From: an uncultured Chromatiales bacterium
GTDB taxonomy: Bacteria > Pseudomonadota > Gammaproteobacteria > Steroidobacterales > GCA-2729495
Assembly (NCBI GenBank): GCA_913058165.1
Contig: CAJXQV010000079.1
Coordinates: 1 to 6,098 of the forward strand
Length of the DNA stretch: 6,098 nt
Direction: 5' to 3'
The first letter of the stretch is position 1; every line of letters starts with the position of its first letter. The position numbers were made by a program, and so were the translations under genes. A model generated the notes under the pieces. It was not told the DNA's origin. It ran no database searches and saw only the letters and a program-made list of their open reading frames with translations. Positions 1 through 6,049 of the stretch are shown here, piece by piece.

Positions 1-490
1 CGGTATTGTCTGAGCCTGTTGAGACTTGCTGGACGTCAACCACATCAAAACCTTGTCGCTGCCAATATTCGATTGCCGGGATGTTCAACCAGTCTGGATA
101 AGGAGAAAGCAAAGCAACCCGCTCAACACCCAAATCACACAAACTGGTTTTTATGGCTTTCGCGGCCAATACCACGGGGGCTGACAGAATATCTTCGGCC
201 CGCGACTGAATGGTATCTGCTTCCTCATCATCAATTAAATACGAAGACCCGGTGCACGCAAAAAGAAAAGCATCCAAACGCAGCGTAGCAAAGTCATTCA
301 CGAGTTCGGGCAACAACTTAAGATAGTCAATAGCTCGTTGCCTTGGATCGGCGCTTAAGCTTCGCAACCGAAGCGCAAAGCATTCAGTTTCATCGGGCAT
401 CAACCGGCGAAACTCCGGTTCGACCGTCGGGTTTGCCTGGGGAACACCCAGTCCAAACCAACCTTTCTCTCCATACTCTCTGCGGCTCAA
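1..490 (-). CDS. Asp/Glu racemase superfamily protein, maleate isomerase / arylmalonate decarboxylase type (3' end cut by window edge)
   Basis: Reverse-strand reading gives 163 uninterrupted residues with no stop before the window edge, so the C-terminal part lies outside. Visible features are an N-terminal FGLGVPQANPTVEPEF stretch (about residues 12-27), which fits the substrate-binding first strand and loop of the family, then FACTGSSYL with Cys79, the position of the first catalytic cysteine in Asp/Glu racemases and maleate isomerase, then a VERVALLSPYPDWL strand that would open the second half. The family performs cofactor-free isomerisation, racemisation or decarboxylation of dicarboxylic acids in the cytosol. 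The second catalytic cysteine expected near residue 190 is not in view, so isomerase and decarboxylase cannot be separated. Start: TTG at 490, preceded by AAGGG with a 7-base spacer. A second in-frame TTG at 511 would add MSKKGDI but has a weaker ribosome site; an in-frame TGA lies just upstream of it. No ATG fits. The gene diverges from the flavoprotein gene at 845. Confidence 0.75.
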   Translation of the reverse strand, partial: MSRREYGEKGWFGLGVPQANPTVEPEFRRLMPDETECFALRLRSLSADPRQRAIDYLKLLPELVNDFATLRLDAFLFACTGSSYLIDDEEADTIQSRAEDILSAPVVLAAKAIKTSLCDLGVERVALLSPYPDWLNIPAIEYWQRQGFDVVDVQQVSTGSDNT

Positions 491-844
491 AATATCGCCC
501 TTTTTAGACAACCGTATTCAATCCAATAAACGAATGTATTACTTAAAAGAGGGATATCGATGTTCTTCTTCGGCAACGGCTATGCTACGGACAAGACGTA
601 TCCTCATGCTCGTCAGCTCCGATGCATATCCCGGCATACATCAATCTCCGCGTATAGAGCTGAGTTTAACTTCAACATCAGCTCTTCGAGCAACCCCAGC
701 CAGCTTTAGATACTGGATGAATCTAATGGTCGATTGCTGGAGGCTAGGCTGTGCGTCATGACCGTGGAACTGGACAATAATGCGGTTACATACCTTTTGC
801 CATTATAAATGATACATTGCTAGCCATTAATTAGGAGACTGACA
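491..844. other. Divergent intergenic region with no convincing gene
   Basis: This gap separates two divergently transcribed genes and should hold both promoters. On the plus strand a TATAAA (804-809) lies 36 bases before the flavoprotein start, without a good -35 at normal spacing. On the minus strand 802-641 is open for 53 codons without ATG, GTG or a well-placed TTG start, and its residues look protein-like (for example VQFHGHDAQPSL, then LAGVARRADVEV) before a TGA at 643-641; beyond the stop the same frame stays open for another 32 residues or so. On the plus strand a 49-codon ORF (560-709) has a GAGGG six bases before its ATG, and a 75-codon ORF at 534-761 overlaps it. None resembles a family I know. 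The region could be plain regulatory DNA or the remains of a decayed gene. Confidence 0.4.
833..837 (+). promoter_or_regulatory. Ribosome binding site of the PPOX-type gene
   Basis: AGGAG lies seven bases before the ATG at 845, a near-ideal Shine-Dalgarno arrangement that fixes this start. Confidence 0.85.
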
Positions 845-1363
845 ATGAGTAAAGCCTACCCTTGGTGTGAGCCCCCGTTTCCTGAAAAGGAACTCCCCCG
901 TGCAGAGCTGGAAGACCGTATCGAAGAACTGTTAGGCCATGTAAACACCATGGTCATGGCGACGATAAATAAGGCGGGCAAACCCATCGCCAGCCCGATT
1001 GAATATTACGCCGATGGCCTCAATCTCTATTGCCTGCCGGATGCCGGCACACCCAAGCTGGCGGCGATGCAGCGCGACCCGAATATCTGCTGCGCCATCC
1101 ACATGCCTTATCACGGCTGGCAAAGCGGCCGTGGCGCCCAGTTCTTCGGGCAGGTAGAAATCATTGAGCCCCATGCTGAGGGCTGGGATCATGGCATGGA
1201 AGTCTTCAAGTGGCAGCCGTGGATGGAAGATTTGGGAATGGACACAGGCAAGCCGTTCGAACGCCAGATTGCCAAGATTGTGCCCGACAAAATCCTGTAC
1301 ACCGATGTCTGGCTTTGGAAGCGTGGCTATCACGCTAAGCAGGTGTGGAAAAAGGAAGCGTAG
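845..1363 (+). CDS. Pyridoxamine 5'-phosphate oxidase family (split beta-barrel, FMN-binding) protein
   Basis: A 172-residue cytosolic protein with no signal peptide. After an N-terminal helix (about residues 17-33) the sequence NTMVMATINKAGKPIASPIEY (residues 34-54, given in outline) follows the first two strands of the PPOX split barrel: a short strand ending in ATI, a K-x-G-K-P turn and a second strand with SP. It continues with a YCLPDAGTPKLAAM segment (62-75), where the Lys of a T/S-x-K helix commonly contacts the flavin phosphate, then a DPNIC strand and a GQVEIIE strand (102-108). Members bind FMN or F420 and carry out varied oxidations, or serve as flavin or haem binding proteins; nothing visible assigns a substrate. 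The C-terminal third is rich in tryptophan (WQPWM, DVWLWK). Length is typical for the family. It is a single-gene unit, divergent from the racemase-type gene and convergent with the DUF481 gene. Start chosen on the AGGAG at 833. Confidence 0.8.
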   Translation: MSKAYPWCEPPFPEKELPRAELEDRIEELLGHVNTMVMATINKAGKPIASPIEYYADGLNLYCLPDAGTPKLAAMQRDPNICCAIHMPYHGWQSGRGAQFFGQVEIIEPHAEGWDHGMEVFKWQPWMEDLGMDTGKPFERQIAKIVPDKILYTDVWLWKRGYHAKQVWKKEA

Positions 1364-1476
1364 CGGGATCGAAGATTCGAGCTTAATACAACAAACGGGT
1401 CAACCCGGTTATTCGCAGCTCGCCCATTTTTCAAAAAATCTCGATTGGAATATCGCGATGCGTTTTGCCCGCATTG

Positions 1477-1500
1477 GGTTAACCGAAGCAGCGGTTAATC
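1477..1500. terminator. Possible terminator hairpin between convergent genes
   Basis: GGTTAACCG (1477-1485) and CGGTTAATC (1492-1500) form a 9-bp stem with one G-T pair and a six-base loop, only seven bases beyond the stop of the minus-strand DUF481 gene and 113 bases after the stop of the flavoprotein. No T-run follows directly on either strand, so it is a weak or factor-dependent terminator at best. Smaller inverted repeats sit nearby (CGGG-TCAA-CCCG at 1396-1407, and ATGCG/CGCAT at 1458-1474). Confidence 0.35.
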
Positions 1501-1506
1501 ATTCAC

Positions 1507-2628
1507 TCAGAACTCATAGCCTAAGGATGTAACAACACCAAAATCATCTTTTGCAACCGCACCCTGCAGGGGTTTGCTGTCGTAGTCGTAGTAAAAGCTC
1601 AAGTCCCAGAACAGATCACTAATAAATTCCTGTTGCACAGATAGATTCAGGTTACCCCTTAAACGATCAAAGTCAGTGATGCCTTGCCATACAGTGGGTG
1701 CAATACTGATGCGAAGTTTCGGGGAATAGAGGCGATAAAAAACATATTCTGATGCAAGCATTAACTCTAAATTCGCGCCAGAATCGCTGAAGCTGCTATT
1801 GGCATCCGAATTTCCGGTGTCACTTTCCTTATTGACGGAAAGGCCTGTAAACAGCGCCCATTCGGTTTTATCAGTCTGTCTGAGATAACGGCCAATGCCA
1901 CTGGTCGCTGAAACGCGAAGCTCCAAGCCCAGCTCTTCATTTTGTTGGGCGCCTAATGCTCCAAAATAAAACCATCGATCGGATAAAAACCATTGCCGTG
2001 AACCTGTCAGGTTGTTTCGCTTAGTGTCGGTGCCATCACCGTTTCGAGTCAGGGTCGAGTTAAATACCAATGAAGTGAGTCTTTTTTGCGTCCTGTATTT
2101 GACGTCGCCATTCAAGTTCCAAGTCAGTATATCGCTGGACTTAGTGTAGTTGAGCCCAACCTTTAAATTGCCATTCAGGCGACTCAGGAAAGGGTCTCGC
2201 ACATTAATCTGTTCCGCTCGCACCACCTCGTCCATCGCCACAGTAAAAGGCTCGCCCTTAAGCGTCTTAAAGATCAAAAAATTGTCATTTGTATTCAGAT
2301 TAGGCGGTAATTGACCAAAGACCCGAGTCCCGTCGCGCAGCTCGATTTGAATGAAATGATCACTTTCAATGCGGGCGATACCCTCCCACTTAATCTCAAT
2401 CGAGCCCATCTCATTGGTCGAGAGCCTCAACTCGCCGTAGCTAAGCTCTTTAATTTCACCCGTTATGCGGTCGCCGTTTTTAAGGTAAATAACATCGGTT
2501 TTACCGCTTGCGAAGGCATTAGCAGAGAGAAGGCTAAACACCGATAGCAGCGCAAGCAAATAAATGGGGGCCGCGCGCATGAAGATGCTGCCCAACATGA
2601 GTCCGAGAGTGTTGCCTATCGCACGCAT
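1507..2628 (-). CDS. DUF481-type outer-membrane beta-barrel protein with N-terminal SH3-like region
   Basis: A 373-residue exported protein. A hydrophobic signal (about residues 22-40, ending SANAFA) leads to an N-terminal part with two similar strand-turn units, DVIYLKNGDRITGEI (about 45-59) and IQIELRDGTRVFGQL (about 92-106), an SH3/LSM-like arrangement found ahead of the barrel in some DUF481 proteins. From about residue 150 the sequence alternates hydrophobic and polar residues in short strands with aromatic ends (GNLKVGLNY, LTWNLNGDVKYR, WDLSFYYDYDSK) and finishes in GYEF, the C-terminal phenylalanine needed for outer-membrane barrel insertion. The function of DUF481 proteins is not known. 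An in-frame TTG at 2643 is possible, but GAGGG at 2637-2641 lies correctly before the ATG at 2628, so I use that. An ATG at 2580 would give a shorter, classical signal peptide but lacks a ribosome site. Convergent with the flavoprotein. Confidence 0.8.
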   Translation of the reverse strand: MRAIGNTLGLMLGSIFMRAAPIYLLALLSVFSLLSANAFASGKTDVIYLKNGDRITGEIKELSYGELRLSTNEMGSIEIKWEGIARIESDHFIQIELRDGTRVFGQLPPNLNTNDNFLIFKTLKGEPFTVAMDEVVRAEQINVRDPFLSRLNGNLKVGLNYTKSSDILTWNLNGDVKYRTQKRLTSLVFNSTLTRNGDGTDTKRNNLTGSRQWFLSDRWFYFGALGAQQNEELGLELRVSATSGIGRYLRQTDKTEWALFTGLSVNKESDTGNSDANSSFSDSGANLELMLASEYVFYRLYSPKLRISIAPTVWQGITDFDRLRGNLNLSVQQEFISDLFWDLSFYYDYDSKPLQGAVAKDDFGVVTSLGYEF

Positions 2629-2636
2629 TATTAATT

Positions 2637-2641
2637 CCCTC
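2637..2641 (-). promoter_or_regulatory. Ribosome binding site that decides the DUF481 gene start
   Basis: GAGGG on the minus strand lies eight bases before the ATG at 2628. It falls inside the longer reading that would start at TTG 2643, which argues against that longer start. Confidence 0.65.
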
Positions 2642-2774
2642 AACCAAGCTGCAGAAACTCAGCCGGTAGATTATTCATCCGAAAAATTCTATTGGTTTGA
2701 TGTTAGCAAAATAGCACTTCGCCAAACACCCTCAATAAGATTGAAATACTAGCCAACTATAAAAAAGGCGCAAT

Positions 2775-2793
2775 AAAATGGGGCCACCATTTT
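2775..2793 (-). terminator. Candidate intrinsic terminator after the cysteine-rich protein gene
   Basis: AAAATGG (2775-2781) and CCATTTT (2787-2793) form a 7-bp stem with a five-base loop. In the minus direction it lies about 60 bases past the stop at 2853, its T-rich arm is followed by ATTG, and a run of six T occurs a few bases later (2766-2761). It would separate the secreted-protein gene from the DUF481 gene downstream. Confidence 0.4.
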
Positions 2794-2852
2794 TATTTGG
2801 CGGCAAAGGCAGAACACGAAACTGGGTAAGCCAAATTTTACTGGGACATATG

Positions 2853-3452
2853 CTACATACGATACAAAGGTGGTGGACTCAAATCAAAGTAGATACCTTC
2901 CTTAACCGGGCTTTCGCTGCCTTCCGCTATTTCACGTGTCTTTTTTGTCAGCCAGCGCTCGCAAGCGTCATGCCAGTTGTAGGTGTCGCCAATATAACGC
3001 GCAGAAGACTCACGGGCACTATCGACATCATCGGTCCAATGCTCGAGCCTTGCTTCACTGAGGTAGCAAGCGCCGTATGCGTAGATACCCGTGCGCCAAA
3101 TCAATAACACCGGCAAACAATCATAACCGCTGTCTTTCCATTCGGTTTCACTGCGAGGACAAAGTAAATTGATACCGCCACGCCTGTCGAGTGTATCGGG
3201 ATCTTCATTCCAGCGACTGTCCTGCTTTGATGAACAGGGCTCTGTTTCCGTACCACAAAACCAATCGCTGAATGCCACAGGCTCATCGCAGGTATTGCGA
3301 ACCTTAGTTGGCACGATTGAACTGGCGCTTTTTTGAATCTTGATACATTCATTCGCAGATATGATATCTGTATCAGCAGGAGGTTCTGCCGCCCAAACCG
3401 GGATGCCGATTGCTAGAAACAGCGAACTAACAAGCAAACTAAAAAACCTCAA
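2853..3452 (-). CDS. Secreted cysteine-rich protein of unknown function
   Basis: I do not recognise the family. With the TTG start at 3452 the product is 199 residues. It opens with a textbook Sec signal (MRFFSLLVSSLFLAIGIPVWA, cleavage near residue 21), followed by a mature part with eight cysteines (about C36, C55, C66, C73, C98, C112, C129, C164), an even number consistent with four disulfides formed in the periplasm. The early part, a C-x-x-I segment then V-R-N-T-C-D-E-P-V and WFC, resembles small exported bacterial proteins in which an NTC motif sits on a beta-strand, but that comparison is only an impression. The mature part is rich in Trp (W64, W81, W105, W119, W139, W160, W167) and acidic residues. 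The reading frame extends upstream to a TTG at 3557 with an ATG at 3518, which would give an awkward N-terminal extension of 22-35 residues; AGGAG seven bases before TTG 3452 favours the short form. Divergent from the gene at 3619. Confidence 0.6.
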   Translation of the reverse strand: MRFFSLLVSSLFLAIGIPVWAAEPPADTDIISANECIKIQKSASSIVPTKVRNTCDEPVAFSDWFCGTETEPCSSKQDSRWNEDPDTLDRRGGINLLCPRSETEWKDSGYDCLPVLLIWRTGIYAYGACYLSEARLEHWTDDVDSARESSARYIGDTYNWHDACERWLTKKTREIAEGSESPVKEGIYFDLSPPPLYRM

Positions 3453-3459
3453 TCTCAAG

Positions 3460-3464
3460 CTCCT
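3460..3464 (-). promoter_or_regulatory. Ribosome binding site supporting a TTG start
   Basis: AGGAG on the minus strand lies seven bases before TTG 3452. Starting there leaves a signal peptide with the ideal short basic N-terminus, so site and protein agree. Confidence 0.65.
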
Positions 3465-3484
3465 AGCTGAAGAGTTATCTGTGT

Positions 3485-3501
3485 GTGTGACAGATTCACA
3501 C
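3485..3501. promoter_or_regulatory. Inverted repeat resembling a CRP half-site pair
   Basis: GTGTGA (3485-3490) and TCACAC (3496-3501) are exact inverted arms around a five-base spacer. The arms contain TGTGA and TCACA, the CRP-family half sites, but the usual spacer is six bases. It lies in the divergent region, in the leader of the cysteine-rich gene and about 92 bases before the predicted transcription start of the gene at 3619, so it could serve either promoter. A possible minus-strand -35 (TTGACT, 3557-3552) lies upstream of it. Confidence 0.3.
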
Positions 3502-3547
3502 CGCGTTGGTTCTGCCATCAAAAAAAGTGGATAACGGCACCGGATAA

Positions 3548-3578
3548 TTCCAGTCAATGCCAGCCACCACTATATAAT
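3548..3578 (+). promoter_or_regulatory. Candidate sigma70 promoter of the 3619-6049 gene pair
   Basis: A perfect TATAAT at 3573-3578 is the -10 box. The -35 is weak: TTCCAG at 3548-3553 with a 19-base spacer is the best match. Transcription would begin near 3585, which places the upstream TTG at 3583 outside the message and supports translation from ATG 3619. Confidence 0.45.
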
Positions 3579-3618
3579 TGGTTTGCTAAGAATATTAACC
3601 AACCGGACCAAAAATGCC

Positions 3619-5424
3619 ATGTCTCGAACTGTCGCACACCAACTTTTTAGCCTAACTCTGATCTGTTCACTACTTATCGCAAGTAGTTTTAACCTAGCAC
3701 AGGCCCGTCCGGCAAAGATTGGTGTTCTGTATATCGTGCACGGTGGCTTCGATGAATACTCAGATGCGGCCTTATGGGATTCGACTCTGCAGATCTTCGC
3801 GCATGACCCGAACAGCATGGTTTATAAGGCTGTGTTGTGGAACCCGGAGATGTGGCCGCAGGTTCTGAGCTTCGGCAACGCGCCGAAAGAAATCGGCAAG
3901 TACTCTTTCGAACTTGAGCGCATCGGCGGCTTCGATCCTGCAATGACTATCGTTAGAAATCAACAGAATCAATTGAGTCGGATACTAAACAAAGAGCAAA
4001 AACAACTTAACGTGCATTTTGTTGCCGACTACGTAAGTTGGATTAACCCCGATCCCAAACATTTGGCAGACCCTAAAAGCATTTACCAGTCGCCGACCAA
4101 TCCGGATATCCAAATGACCTGGTGCGGCAAAGAAGGCGAAAGTGGTTGGAAGAATTGTGACACGGAGCGCTATAACGTCGATGGCCCAGTAGAACGAATG
4201 CTCAATGATGGCGTCGACAGTATTATTGCAATTGACCTGACGACCTCAGGCGTGCGCTTTGCTAAAACCTATGATGTCATCCGCGAAGCACGCAATTTAG
4301 TCGATGAGTACAACGATACCAATGGCGCTCAAATTAAACTTCACTGGGTGAATGACCCCACCGACTTAATGGCAGAATCGTATCCGGTCGACCCGATTAA
4401 CTGGACCTACTCTCTCGGGAAGCCGAAACGCGACATCGAAGTTCCGCTTGAGGGAAGGCCCAACCCTGTTGCGGCAGACCCCTTACTGGCCAGCGTGCAG
4501 GTCTCCGGAATCGTTGAGCAATTTAATCCTGATGTCAGTCCCGCTGAAACCGGCATCTTGCTGGTTAACCATTCGCTGCGCGAAAACAACCAATACTATG
4601 ACCCTAAGGTCGATGACACGCTCATTCTCAATAACAACATCAAACAGCAGTTGCTCGCGGCATACCCCGAGATGCGGGAAGAAAATATCGTTGGTGGATG
4701 GATGGGAATTAAAGAGCCTAACTCAGATATCGTCACGTCACGCCGCTCACCCAGTAACTATGAACGCACGCGAAAAATGCGTGGCGAGAACCTGGGTCAT
4801 GCATGGCTGTATGAAACCGATGACGAAATGCCCGGAGGCGATTGGCAATATCGCTACTGGGAAGCGCTCGAGCGACTGCGGCAGCAAGGCGTAAAGCACA
4901 TCGTTGTCGCGTTTCCACAAATCATGGTCGATTCGGTATTGAACCTAGTCGAGCTGCCCAATCAAATCGGCAAAGAAATCGGTTACAAAAACTGGCTCTA
5001 TATTGACAAAGGCGATCGAAAAAACTACCCGGATATCGGTCACCCGTTCGCTGACTACTGGGGCATCTGGGTCACCAAAGAATGCCCGGCCATCAATAAC
5101 CCTGAGCAGCTGTGTTGCTTTGAAATGGGTGGTTGCAGCGACGGCCGTCCATACCCGCCCACGCAATTAGCGGCGATAACTAAAGCCCGTAACGATCTGG
5201 ATCCATCGCTGGCCTATGACGTTTCCGCCTATGGGCACCTGGGCTATAATCCCTCTCTTGGCCAGCCAAGTAACAATGCGCCGGTGCAGTCGCAGTATCG
5301 TGGCAGCTGGGTTATGTGGACACCCCCGAACGACAATCCTGCAGTAATTACACTGCTGCGCAATCACATTACCGATGCAGTTATCTGGATGAACATCCAA
5401 CCCGCAGGCTCCGGAGAAGACTAA
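3619..5424 (+). CDS. Large exported protein with two similar halves, possible chelatase-like fold, function unknown
   Basis: The product is 601 residues. A signal peptide (residues 1-29, cleavage after NLAQA) shows export. The first half starts with the strand-loop KIGVLYIVHGG (33-43) and ends in a GVDSIIAIDLTTSG strand (198-211). The second half starts with ETGILLVNHSL (about 310-320, His318) and ends in GVKHIVVAFPQIMVDSV (424-440). The same order of a glycine-led hydrophobic strand with a histidine after it, then a late GV-x-x-I strand, suggests an internal duplication. The layout and the FPQIMVDSVLNLVEL segment recall the ferrochelatase/CbiK-type chelatase fold, but this is inference and identity is clearly low. 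Cysteines cluster: C169 and C180 in the first half, and C489, C499, C500 and C506 near the C-terminus, plausible as disulfides or a metal site. In-frame TTG 3583 is rejected because it sits at the predicted transcription start. There is no strong ribosome site before ATG 3619. It overlaps the next gene by one base. Confidence 0.6.
   Translation: MSRTVAHQLFSLTLICSLLIASSFNLAQARPAKIGVLYIVHGGFDEYSDAALWDSTLQIFAHDPNSMVYKAVLWNPEMWPQVLSFGNAPKEIGKYSFELERIGGFDPAMTIVRNQQNQLSRILNKEQKQLNVHFVADYVSWINPDPKHLADPKSIYQSPTNPDIQMTWCGKEGESGWKNCDTERYNVDGPVERMLNDGVDSIIAIDLTTSGVRFAKTYDVIREARNLVDEYNDTNGAQIKLHWVNDPTDLMAESYPVDPINWTYSLGKPKRDIEVPLEGRPNPVAADPLLASVQVSGIVEQFNPDVSPAETGILLVNHSLRENNQYYDPKVDDTLILNNNIKQQLLAAYPEMREENIVGGWMGIKEPNSDIVTSRRSPSNYERTRKMRGENLGHAWLYETDDEMPGGDWQYRYWEALERLRQQGVKHIVVAFPQIMVDSVLNLVELPNQIGKEIGYKNWLYIDKGDRKNYPDIGHPFADYWGIWVTKECPAINNPEQLCCFEMGGCSDGRPYPPTQLAAITKARNDLDPSLAYDVSAYGHLGYNPSLGQPSNNAPVQSQYRGSWVMWTPPNDNPAVITLLRNHITDAVIWMNIQPAGSGED
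5413..5416 (+). promoter_or_regulatory. Ribosome binding site of the MBL-fold gene, inside the upstream coding region
   Basis: GGAG lies seven bases before the ATG at 5424 and within the last codons of the upstream gene. Together with the TAATG overlap this points to translational coupling. Confidence 0.75.
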
Positions 5425-6049
5425 TGCGTATAAAACTAAGTGCCATTGCTATGCTCTTGGTTGGCAGCCTGAACACCATACTCACTCACGCCCAGTTCGT
5501 GCCGCCAGGCATTGCACCAACCGCACTCGAACAGATTAATGACAATATTTATACCTTCCGCTGGGGCCCATATCGCAGCATGTTTGTGGTCAGTGACCAA
5601 GGTGTCATTGTTACCGACCCACTGAGTGTTGAAGCCGCCGCGGCCTATCGGGAAGCCGTGCGCTCGGTTACCGATCTTCCGGTAACTCATGTTGTTTATT
5701 CACACTGCCACTGGGATCATGCTCCAGGCGGACAGATTTTTAAAGATGAAGGTGCGGTGGTTATTGCCCAAGCAGGCTGCCTCGATAATTTAAAAATGTC
5801 GCCACATCCCGACATTGTGCCCCCGGACATCACTTTTGAAACGACGTACACCGTCAAAAGTGGTGATGAACAACTCGACCTCTATTATTTCGGCCCCAGC
5901 CACGATACCTGCTTAATTGTGATGGTCTCGCCGTCGGCAAAACTCATGTACACGGTTGATATTTTGACGCCGCGGCCGCACGGCAACTACATGCCCTGGG
6001 ATCCTCAGGTCGCCGACTTCCATTTCTATAATGCTGTGCAGTATTTGCA
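5424..6049 (+). CDS. Exported metallo-beta-lactamase-fold hydrolase (3' end missing at contig end)
   Basis: About 208 genuine residues are present. A signal peptide (MRIKLSAIAMLLVG and on to about A23) is followed by INDNIYTFRWGP and a MFVVSDQGVIVTDP strand pair typical of the fold. The zinc ligands of the HxHxDH motif are complete: His94, His96, Asp98, His99 in SHCHWDHAPGG. His160 in GPSHDTCL is the next ligand and Asp179 in YTVDIL the bridging aspartate; the last histidine of the family is beyond the contig end. The enzyme should be a two-zinc periplasmic hydrolase, resembling the SoxH/quinoprotein-relay-like group in its N-terminus more than true beta-lactamases; the substrate cannot be told. 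Start ATG overlaps the stop of the upstream gene (TAATG). From 6050 the frame continues into adapter sequence without a stop, adding a false tail that includes LLYTSDAADD. Confidence 0.85.

Noticed and set aside
560..709. A 49-codon plus-strand ORF with GAGGG six bases before its ATG
   Set aside because: Composition is not convincing (many Ser and Arg, no recognisable domain), and it overlaps other equally open frames on both strands; one ribosome-site match is expected by chance.
534..761. A 75-codon plus-strand ORF in the divergent gap
   Set aside because: No ribosome site, low-complexity Ser/Arg/Leu composition and no family resemblance; overlaps the competing frames described for this region.
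932..1333. A 133-codon minus-strand ORF inside the flavoprotein gene
   Set aside because: It is the antisense shadow of a well-supported gene with a family match and a strong ribosome binding site.
3356..3370. Perfect palindrome CAGATAT-G-ATATCTG
   Set aside because: It lies inside the coding region of the cysteine-rich protein, far from either promoter, and is short enough to be chance.
3583..3618. Longer start (TTG 3583) for the 601-residue protein
   Set aside because: It would put twelve residues ahead of a good signal peptide, has no ribosome site and lies at the predicted transcription start after TATAAT 3573-3578.
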